Shown here: one piece after another, positions 1 to 5,291 of the stretch
Layout: the number at the start of each line of letters is the position of its first letter
Numbering within the stretch: position 1 is the first letter of the stretch
Assembly (NCBI GenBank): GCA_021414045.1
Contig: JAIOPF010000112.1
Span: 1-5,291, forward strand
Source of the DNA: Deltaproteobacteria bacterium
GTDB lineage: Bacteria > UBA10199 > DSSB01
Length of the DNA stretch: 5,291 bases
Direction of reading: 5' to 3'
Notes under the pieces: generated by a model
What the model was told of the DNA's origin: nothing
Seen by the model: the letters and a program-made list of their open reading frames with translations, nothing else
Databases searched by the model: none
Made by a program: the position numbers and the translations under genes

Positions 1-248
1 GGCGGCGGATCCCTTGCACTCCCGCCATCAAGAATATCCAGACCTGCTCACGAAACGCGGGCAAGGGACCTACTCACGGGTGCAAGCTCCTAGGGCCGAG
101 GTTTCCGCTAAGCTGGAACGCCCTCAGCTGACGGGACGTCTCTTGACCCAGGGCCTCCATGAGTCCTCCCCGCATCGAGTCGAGGATTTATGCCGTCCCG
201 CCGCTTTCAGCGTCGCTATTCTGCTTGGGGCTTGAAATCTCGCATCCT
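1..248. other. Leader/intergenic stretch without a supportable gene
   Basis: No convincing gene is seen. On the plus strand a frame is open from the left edge to TGA 233-235. It could be the 3' end of an upstream gene, and the hairpin at 249 would then be its terminator. However, its codons include CCA, TCA, AGG, TTA and TGC, which are rare in the giant gene, and the peptide resembles nothing I know. Another plus frame is open from the edge to TGA 129-131. On the minus strand a frame is open from 73 to the left edge, with possible starts TTG at 64 or ATG at 28. It is too short to judge and lacks a good ribosome-binding site. The many short complementary segments fit structured RNA as well as coding sequence. 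Confidence 0.5.
10..68. repeat. Bulged fold-back, possible RNA structure
   Basis: TCCCTTGC (10-17) is complementary to GCAAGGGA (61-68). The adjacent CCGC (22-25) is complementary to GCGG (57-60), leaving a 4-nt bulge (18-21) and a 31-nt loop (26-56). The 12 pairs in total could form on either strand. Nearby, GGACCTA and TAGGGCC (67-73 and 91-97) can pair with one mismatch. I cannot match this to a known RNA family. Confidence 0.35.
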
Positions 249-290
249 CGCCAATCAAATCCGCGATAATTTGATTGGCGCTCCTTTTCT
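249..290 (+). terminator. 12-bp inverted repeat with T-containing tract: terminator and/or operator
   Basis: The arms 249-260 (CGCCAATCAAAT) and 269-280 (ATTTGATTGGCG) are perfectly complementary and enclose the 8-nt loop CCGCGATA. They are followed by CTCCTTTTCT. On the plus strand this resembles an intrinsic terminator, but the T tract is interrupted and the stem is AT-rich at the loop end, so it would be moderate. On the minus strand there is no T tract after the stem. Because the right arm also carries the -35-like box of the downstream promoter, an operator role is an equal alternative. Confidence 0.5.
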
Positions 291-303
291 CCGGAACTAC
301 AAT
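275..303 (+). promoter_or_regulatory. Candidate sigma-70-type promoter for the giant gene
   Basis: TTGGCG (275-280, four of six matches to TTGACA) is separated by exactly 17 bp from TACAAT (298-303, five of six matches to TATAAT). Transcription would start near 310 and give a leader of about 46 nt before ATG 356. The -35 box lies inside the right arm of the inverted repeat at 249-280, so a protein bound to that repeat would block the promoter. The match is by eye; the host's sigma consensus is unknown. Confidence 0.5.
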
Positions 304-343
304 GTCTTTGTAAACCTCAAGGCACTCCGATCCTTTGAAGGGC

Positions 344-348
344 AAGGA
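344..348 (+). promoter_or_regulatory. Ribosome-binding site of the giant gene
   Basis: AAGGA matches the anti-Shine-Dalgarno core and lies 7 nt before ATG 356. It decides the start: the upstream TTG at 335 has no comparable purine-rich site, and the next in-frame ATG (599, codon 82) lies well inside the helical coding region. Confidence 0.75.
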
Positions 349-355
349 ACGCAAA

Positions 356-3300
356 ATGGTCGACAAGACTAGCATCGGATCGGGTCTTCCCCTTCCTCCG
401 TCGACGATTCCCCTCTCGGAGGCCGCCGCGACTCCCGCATCCAAGTCTCCAGGCGTGGCGCCGCTTTCCGAATATTTTTGGGAAGTCGCCAAGGCCGGCG
501 CGGAGTATCTCGCCCAAACCGCTCAAACTCTCTCCGAAGCCCAGGCCCCGAAAGAGCTCAAACCCGAAGAAGCCGCCGCCTACTTCGACCGAGCCGAAAT
601 GGAATTTCATCGCGCTTACAAGGAAGGTGGCACGGAGGACCAGGCCCGAGTTCAAATCGACGCGATGCAAGCCGCCGTGCCGGGCTTGATGGCCCAGGCC
701 CAAGATCCCGAGGTTCAGGCTTATCTGAAGGCATTCACCGAGGTCACTCCCGAGGAGGCCGCTAAATCCTACGACGAAATGGGAACCATTGATTCCGCCT
801 CCTTGAAGCAGGGCATTGGGAAGGCGCCCGCCGATCCGGCCAAGGCCAAGGTTGCCTTCGAGATCCTTTCTAGGTTCAAGGCTTTGGAGGCGGCGAAGTC
901 GGATTACTTTGATAAATATCATCCGGGTTCCCAAAAAGAACCTAGCCGTCAGGCTTTCTATAAGCAGAAGAAGGCCGAAACGATGCTGCGGGAGATGGGA
1001 AGGCAGATTCGTGAAACTCCCTTCTCTCTCGATGCTCAGCGTTTACTCATCGCCCTCGATGAAAATATCGGAGACTATGCCTCTTTGGGCAAGGACCTGG
1101 ATGCTTGGACCCTGTCGGCGAGACAACTGAAGGATCCCACGGCCAAGACCGAGGAGTTAGCGGCCATTCTCCAACACTGGGCGGGACACTATGTTTCGAT
1201 CCCGGATTTGAGCGGTCCTGAAATCCAAGCCAAGATTCAGTCCGTCAAGGACGAGATCGTCGCCAATCTCCGCGAAAACCCCCACGTGCTTTCCTATCAA
1301 GGCCAGGCGATCTTGGGAGGCTCGGAGCGAGCGAGAAATTTCCTGGATCAAGCCTTTCCTCCTTCGCCGTCCCCCATCATCGTCCGCCCGGACCTGCTTT
1401 CCAAGGTGAACCTTGTGGGCATGACCGTTTTTGCGCAGGTGCAATTCGAAGCGGAAGAGTCGGCGATGGCGGCGGTAAAAAAGTTCGCCGCCGGCGATAT
1501 TGCCGGCGCGAAAGAGGACTACTTGATGGCGCTGGGGAATTTCGCCGAACTTCATGACGAAGCGGCCACCCAAGCCATGGACGGTAAGATCCGGGATATT
1601 TTGGGAGCCGGGGCCTCGAGCGCCGAAACCTTGCGGACCTTCGGACGGATGTATGCCGAGGTGAAGGGTAGTGGGGTGAAATTGGAATCTCAGCTGAAGG
1701 AGGAGATTTCCAGTTCGGCACTGCTCGGTTCCTTTCTCGAGCCTTCCATCAAGCTGACCCAGGGGGGCGGCGGGACTTCGTCGGAGTTGCTGAAAGTTTC
1801 GGAGGACTTGGTTCAGCTCTTGAAAGTGCGCCAGGAGGCCGGGATTTCCAACGACGACCCCTTGATGCTGACGGAACTGGACCGTCTTCAACTCGCCATG
1901 GACAAGGCCGCCGTGGCCGAAGGAACTCCGGATCAAGATAAGTTGAAGCTTCGTGAGCAATCGGTGCGCGTCGACGTCGCTCGGCTTCCCGAATACGCCC
2001 AGGCCCTCGCCAATCCCATCCGGGAAGGCGGTTACAGCGTCGCCATCGTCGCCTCTTACCGGGGGCCGGAGATGGTCCGGCATCTCGAGGCTTGGCAGAC
2101 GGCGATCTTTCAAAGCCATCTCGAGCCCAAGGAAGAACTGGGAAAATGGGCCGAGATGTCCGGCGTGCTTTCTCTCTACCAGCCCTTGACCAAACTCGGC
2201 GATGCCCCGCCGATTACCCAGGCGAACATCGACGCCTTGGCCTTGCCCATCTCGCAATCCGTCGAGGCCTTGGCGCCGAAGGTGCTTTCAAAAAATTTTC
2301 CAGATCTCTCGAGTCAACCCGAGCTATTGGCCCAACTCGGAGGCGATTTATCCACGCTGAGTTCCCAGGCCATGACCCATGGTGATGCGGCCTTTGTCGC
2401 CGTGCTCCGCGATCCCAAGGCCTTGGGCGCCTTTGTTAAAATGACCTTGGAAGCGCGCAAATTCGAGGCCCAGGCTCAGGTCATCGAGGGGGATCTGAAG
2501 CTGTTGCGGGATACCGCGCCTAATTTTTCCGACAAAAAGGCCAAGGCCCTGCAGCTGCACATGCAGGCCGCGGAGCTTTATGCCAATCGGGGAGGTCCCG
2601 CCGAGCGTGTCCGAGGCGCGTTGAGGCCGGCGATGGATTTTTACGAAGGGATTGCCGCCGATCCCGACTTGTCCCAGGCCGACCGTGCCGAGGCCTACTT
2701 GGACATGGCGAAGCTCTACCAAGGTCTGGGCTTGAAGGAAGACGCGCTGGCGCTTTACGACAAGATACTTGGCCAGGAACGGGAGCAAAAACTAAGCGGA
2801 AAGGAGAACGCGCGCCTGAGTTCCGCGGCCACGATGGCCCGAGGCGAAAAGGCCCTCATGAAAGATCCGCCCGACTACGACGCCGCGAAGGGATTCTTCC
2901 ATTCCTTGCAAGGCGTCGAGGCGGCGCAGCAACGATACGAGGCCATAGTTTCTTACCAAAGGGCCCAGCGCCTTCCGAAAGTGATCGCGGCTTTGGAGGC
3001 CGTGGCCGACGACTACGCCCAAAAGTTGGGGGAGAAAAAGGGCGTGGCGGAGGCCGAAAAATTCCGCGGAGAATTCCAGTCGCGAATCGGCCAGTTTCAA
3101 GAAAATCTGCGGACGGGCAACTACCGCAGCGTGGAGGAACTTTTCCAGGATTGGGGATACGTTCATTACGATCCCTTGCAGGGTTACGAAGATCTCAAGT
3201 GGGTTACGGGCGAAACCGACTCCATGGATTGGAAGGAATTCAATCGAAAATCCCTGGGGTTGTTGAAGGCCGCCACCAATCCCGAATCCGGCGACAAGGA

Positions 3301-5291
3301 ATTCGCCGAGCTCGGATTGGATATGGGAAAATATCTCGGTTCGGCGGGAGATCTGGATTTTTGGGATTTTCAGGCCACGGACGTGGCCTATTTCTCCGCT
3401 TCTTCGCAAATATTGGGGATGATGGAACAAGACCAATTCGTCGGCGCCAGCGCGAAATCCTATCGCAGCGAAATTTCGAACCGCGTCGTCAAGAACATCA
3501 TCGGGAAGGAATTGGGCAACCTCTCCATCATCGGGGCGGAAAATCTCGGCGAAGCCACGAAGAGCGCCGCGTTGTGGTTGATTCCCGCCGGCGTCGGCCG
3601 CCTCGCCGGAACCGGCTTCCGACTCTTGGGCGCGGGAGAGAAGGTCTCGGTATTGGCGAACGTCGTCGCTTCGACCTTCGGAGGGATGCTCGTCGATTCC
3701 GCCTGGACCGGGAACTGGGAAGCTTTTTCCGCCAAGGGATTGCAGACCAGCGGAGTCAGCGGTTTCGTCAGTTACTTCGGATACCGTTACATAGGAAGAG
3801 TGGGGCATGGGATCGAGGAGGCCGGAAAACTTAGCGCCGCCGCCGGAACTCGCATCGCCGGCCAAGCCGCGTTGAAGCCCGCCTACAAGGTCCTGTTGAA
3901 AATGGGGGAATTCACCGCGGGAGGGCTCTTCGAGGCCGGCACCGGCTACGCCAAGGAATCTCTGGGCCTACAGGGCATGAATCCCGAGGAAGCCAAGGCT
4001 TCTCCGTGGCTGCGGGGATTCCGGCATTTCATCGTGGGAGGTTTCACGAATTTGCAACAGAACGCCGGCGAACGCGTCGCGGGCGAGGTGATCGATGTCG
4101 CCAGCGGAGGACGCGTTTCGGCTTTCGAGCAAAAGATCCATGTCCAAGACCGCCTTGTGGAATTGCAATCCGCGGCCAAAAGCTTGGGATGGGACTTTTC
4201 CATCGATTCTGCGCAAGCCTGGATCCAGGAAAGGCGGCCGCCGAACGCGGGAAAACCCGGAGAACAAGAGTTGGCGGCGCTTTTGGCGATGGATCCCAAG
4301 CGCCTCGAGGCCATCGGAAAAAATCCCGCCACGGTGGCCGATGCGAAGGAGGTTGTTAGTCATCTTTACCCCGATTTGGACCCCGCCTCTTGGGAATCCC
4401 AGACTCGCGCCTTCGCGGTATTGGATTACTTCGATCCCCGCGCCGGAAAATCCATCCGCGAGCAGTTCACGGATTTCCAAAAAACGGCGGCCTCCTTGGA
4501 GATTACCTCCCCCGAGTCTATGGGTGCTTTTTACGAATTCGCCTATCAGGGGATTCCCCCGACTCGGTTGAGAAAATATTCGGGGGAATTGGCGGCGGAC
4601 CCCCAATGCCAAAACAAATTGGATGCCTTGGTCGACGCATACTACGTGAAGCCCGGTTTCCAGATCTCCGAAACTTCGCGCGCCGGCCTACGCGCCGAGG
4701 TGACGCTCGATTTATTTCGTCAATCCCTCGAAACCGGAAAGTCCCCGAAAAAACTCCTGACGGCTCAGGCGGCGGAGGCTAGCCCTGGAGCCAAGGCTTC
4801 CCCGACAGAACCCGAAATCTCACCGAAGGCACTACAAGCAAGCTACGCCGGTTTTCCCTTGAATTTGGAAGACATCGGCTCCGGCTTCGCCAAGCTATTG
4901 GGTTTCGAGACCAAGAAGGCCGCCAAGGAAAAGGGCTGGAAGGCATTGAATGACTGGGTGGAAGATCAAGCCCAGCGCCCGCTCACCTTGGAGGACTCCA
5001 ACGTCTCCAAAGGAACGGCCGAGGCGGTGGCCAAACGCGCCAAGGAATTCGCCGCTCCCTTGGAGGATTTCTTGGACCAGGCCGGCATCCAACATCCCGG
5101 CCTTCGGGAAAAATTCCAGACGGGGACGGCGAAGTTCGGCCTGAGTTCGGAAGTCATGGCGAATTGGACGGCCAAGGGCCCCGAGCTCGGGCGACAACTA
5201 AAAGAAATCACGGAAGGGCTGCTCGGAAAGGAATCCTTCGAAACCGCCCAGGGGCAATTGTTGGCTTCGGAACTATTGTTCCGAACGGTGC
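356..5291 (+). CDS. Giant alpha-helical TPR-like protein, function unknown (3' end outside window)
   Basis: An uninterrupted frame of 1645 codons runs from ATG 356 to the right edge without a stop. The ATG is preferred because AAGGA lies 7 nt upstream and an in-frame TAA at 311-313 limits extension. The only alternative upstream start, TTG 335, lacks a ribosome-binding site. Visible layout: Pro/Ser/Thr/Ala-rich tail at residues 5-37; helical region at about 40-720 with TPR-like helix pairs such as 370-399; clearer TPR block at about 727-912; aromatic-rich segment at 922-1030; Gly/Ala-rich hydrophobic segment at 1061-1251; Pro-rich linker at about 1472-1491; then more helices. There is no N-terminal signal peptide and no recognised catalytic motif. 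There is a single cysteine (C1418). TPRs generally mediate protein-protein contacts, so a scaffold or large effector/secreted protein is plausible, but this is inference. A phage tape-measure protein is an alternative; the apparent own promoter and the absence of a visible tail-gene neighbour argue weakly against it. The gene is certain; the function is not. Confidence 0.95.
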   Translation, partial: MVDKTSIGSGLPLPPSTIPLSEAAATPASKSPGVAPLSEYFWEVAKAGAEYLAQTAQTLSEAQAPKELKPEEAAAYFDRAEMEFHRAYKEGGTEDQARVQIDAMQAAVPGLMAQAQDPEVQAYLKAFTEVTPEEAAKSYDEMGTIDSASLKQGIGKAPADPAKAKVAFEILSRFKALEAAKSDYFDKYHPGSQKEPSRQAFYKQKKAETMLREMGRQIRETPFSLDAQRLLIALDENIGDYASLGKDLDAWTLSARQLKDPTAKTEELAAILQHWAGHYVSIPDLSGPEIQAKIQSVKDEIVANLRENPHVLSYQGQAILGGSERARNFLDQAFPPSPSPIIVRPDLLSKVNLVGMTVFAQVQFEAEESAMAAVKKFAAGDIAGAKEDYLMALGNFAELHDEAATQAMDGKIRDILGAGASSAETLRTFGRMYAEVKGSGVKLESQLKEEISSSALLGSFLEPSIKLTQGGGGTSSELLKVSEDLVQLLKVRQEAGISNDDPLMLTELDRLQLAMDKAAVAEGTPDQDKLKLREQSVRVDVARLPEYAQALANPIREGGYSVAIVASYRGPEMVRHLEAWQTAIFQSHLEPKEELGKWAEMSGVLSLYQPLTKLGDAPPITQANIDALALPISQSVEALAPKVLSKNFPDLSSQPELLAQLGGDLSTLSSQAMTHGDAAFVAVLRDPKALGAFVKMTLEARKFEAQAQVIEGDLKLLRDTAPNFSDKKAKALQLHMQAAELYANRGGPAERVRGALRPAMDFYEGIAADPDLSQADRAEAYLDMAKLYQGLGLKEDALALYDKILGQEREQKLSGKENARLSSAATMARGEKALMKDPPDYDAAKGFFHSLQGVEAAQQRYEAIVSYQRAQRLPKVIAALEAVADDYAQKLGEKKGVAEAEKFRGEFQSRIGQFQENLRTGNYRSVEELFQDWGYVHYDPLQGYEDLKWVTGETDSMDWKEFNRKSLGLLKAATNPESGDKEFAELGLDMGKYLGSAGDLDFWDFQATDVAYFSASSQILGMMEQDQFVGASAKSYRSEISNRVVKNIIGKELGNLSIIGAENLGEATKSAALWLIPAGVGRLAGTGFRLLGAGEKVSVLANVVASTFGGMLVDSAWTGNWEAFSAKGLQTSGVSGFVSYFGYRYIGRVGHGIEEAGKLSAAAGTRIAGQAALKPAYKVLLKMGEFTAGGLFEAGTGYAKESLGLQGMNPEEAKASPWLRGFRHFIVGGFTNLQQNAGERVAGEVIDVASGGRVSAFEQKIHVQDRLVELQSAAKSLGWDFSIDSAQAWIQERRPPNAGKPGEQELAALLAMDPKRLEAIGKNPATVADAKEVVSHLYPDLDPASWESQTRAFAVLDYFDPRAGKSIREQFTDFQKTAASLEITSPESMGAFYEFAYQGIPPTRLRKYSGELAADPQCQNKLDALVDAYYVKPGFQISETSRAGLRAEVTLDLFRQSLETGKSPKKLLTAQAAEASPGAKASPTEPEISPKALQASYAGFPLNLEDIGSGFAKLLGFETKKAAKEKGWKALNDWVEDQAQRPLTLEDSNVSKGTAEAVAKRAKEFAAPLEDFLDQAGIQHPGLREKFQTGTAKFGLSSEVMANWTAKGPELGRQLKEITEGLLGKESFETAQGQLLASELLFRTV
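368..466 (+). other. Disordered Pro/Ser/Thr-rich N-terminal tail of the giant protein
   Basis: Residues 5-37 contain seven prolines and nine Ser/Thr, with one acidic (E22) and one basic (K30) residue. There is no hydrophobic run, so this is not a Sec or Tat signal peptide. The helical body begins right after it, at S38-E39-Y40-F41-W42. Tails of this composition occur in type III-type secretion signals, but they also occur in ordinary linkers. The sequence alone cannot separate these. Confidence 0.6.
2534..3091 (+). other. TPR-like helical repeat block in the giant protein
   Basis: This is residues 727-912. The clearest unit is about 778-806, where A780-Y781, A785, L787-Y788, G790/G792, A797-L798, Y801 and I804-L805 fit the usual TPR pattern of small and aromatic residues on two antiparallel helices. 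A second helix pair precedes it (about 729-769, with A738-A739-E740-L741-Y742). Further Ala-rich helices follow (about 818-912). TPRs are protein-interaction scaffolds. The units are degenerate, so the exact repeat number is uncertain. Confidence 0.6.
3119..3445 (+). other. Aromatic-rich acidic segment of the giant protein
   Basis: Residues 922-1030 follow the TPR-like block and are much richer in aromatics than the surrounding Ala-rich helices. Visible are D932-W933-G934-Y935, W949, D958-W959, and D1001-F1002-W1003-D1004-F1005, with further Tyr and Phe at 923, 938, 944, 993, 1012 and 1013. Acidic residues are interspersed. The composition suggests a folded globular domain or capping region rather than another repeat. 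I do not recognise the family. Confidence 0.45.
3536..4108 (+). other. Gly/Ala-rich, partly hydrophobic segment of the giant protein
   Basis: Residues 1061-1251 contain 33 glycines by hand count, many spaced as GxG or GxxxG-like steps. Uncharged stretches occur at about 1070-1081 and 1097-1113. Charged residues recur often enough that none is a classical long transmembrane helix, although 1097-1113 and 1133-1147 could be short or amphipathic membrane-associating helices. Segments like this inside giant secreted proteins are sometimes pore- or membrane-inserting regions. That role here is inference from composition only. Confidence 0.5.
4769..4828 (+). other. Pro-rich interdomain linker of the giant protein
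   Basis: Residues 1472-1491 have four prolines (1477, 1483, 1486, 1490) among Ala, Ser, Glu and Lys, between two helical regions. The composition resembles the N-terminal tail at residues 5-37. The linker probably separates the preceding body from a C-terminal module that begins around residue 1494 and continues beyond the window. Confidence 0.5.

Noticed and set aside
50..130. Loose resemblance to a c-di-GMP-I (GEMM) riboswitch or to 6S RNA
   Set aside because: Short pieces such as GGGTGCAAGC and TAAGCTGG recall GEMM blocks, and GTGCAAGGG on the minus strand recalls 6S RNA. However, the conserved core nucleotides and stem layout could not be aligned. The hairpin at 249 and the promoter at 275-303 also separate the region from the gene.
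124..934. Minus-strand frames spanning the start of the giant gene (124-492 and 317-934)
   Set aside because: Their compositions look like shadows. They would run against the promoter, ribosome-binding site and early codons of the well-supported plus-strand gene.
1157..2257. A 366-codon open frame on the minus strand
   Set aside because: It lies wholly inside the giant plus-strand gene. Its openness comes from that gene's codon bias. The peptide is rich in Arg, Gly, His and Leu without domain features, and no start signals support it.
3151..3834. A 227-codon plus-strand frame overlapping the giant gene
   Set aside because: It is out of frame with the giant gene and extremely Arg/Gly-rich, which is typical of a shadow translation of GC-rich coding sequence.
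2792..3865. A 357-codon open frame on the minus strand
   Set aside because: It is also fully antisense to the giant gene. The plus-strand frame shows coherent helical and TPR-like protein here, while the antisense product shows no recognisable fold.
356..5291. Phage tape-measure protein as the identity of the giant gene
   Set aside because: Length, helicity and a Gly-rich hydrophobic part would fit. The gene instead appears to have its own promoter after a gene-poor stretch, contains TPR-like units, and has no visible tail-gene neighbour. It cannot be fully excluded from this window.
1..5291. CRISPR arrays, tRNA or rRNA genes, insertion-sequence ends
   Set aside because: None was seen: there are no regularly spaced direct repeats, no cloverleaf with a GTTCGA-type arm, and no transposase frame or terminal inverted repeats.

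Overview
The window is dominated by one very large plus-strand gene. It starts at position 356 and is still open at the right edge (5291), so at least 1645 codons are visible with no stop and no frame break. I read it codon by codon from the ATG to the edge. The DNA is moderately GC-rich and favours codons such as GCC, TTG, AAG and GAA/GAG. The protein is Ala-, Glu-, Lys- and Leu-rich, largely helical, and has one cysteine in 1645 residues. This suggests a GC-rich, probably environmental bacterium. Giant TPR-containing proteins of this style are common in uncultured deltaproteobacteria-like lineages, but the window has no marker gene, so the assignment is only a guess.

Region 1-248 holds no gene I can defend. 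Short frames are open at the left edge on both strands, but none gives a convincing protein. A bulged fold-back (10-25 with 57-68) hints at RNA structure. At 249-280 there is a perfect 12-bp inverted repeat with an 8-nt loop, followed by a short T-containing tract. It may be a terminator for something upstream, an operator, or both. Its right arm contains a -35-like TTGGCG that lies exactly 17 bp from a TACAAT -10 box (298-303). This is a good sigma-70-type promoter for the giant gene, giving a leader of about 46 nt. An AAGGA ribosome-binding site (344-348) lies 7 nt before the ATG.

The giant protein can be divided by eye. Residues 5-37 are a Pro/Ser/Thr/Ala-rich, probably disordered tail with no Sec signal. 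A long helical region follows with scattered degenerate TPR-like units (about 40-720). A clearer TPR block is at about 727-912, and an aromatic-rich, acidic segment at 922-1030. A Gly/Ala-rich, partly hydrophobic segment spans 1061-1251. It is followed by a further helical region, a Pro-rich linker (about 1472-1491), and a helical part cut by the window edge. No catalytic motif was recognised. The architecture suggests a large scaffold or secreted/effector-like protein, but the function is unknown. No second gene is visible, so nothing can be said about an operon or a multi-gene system.
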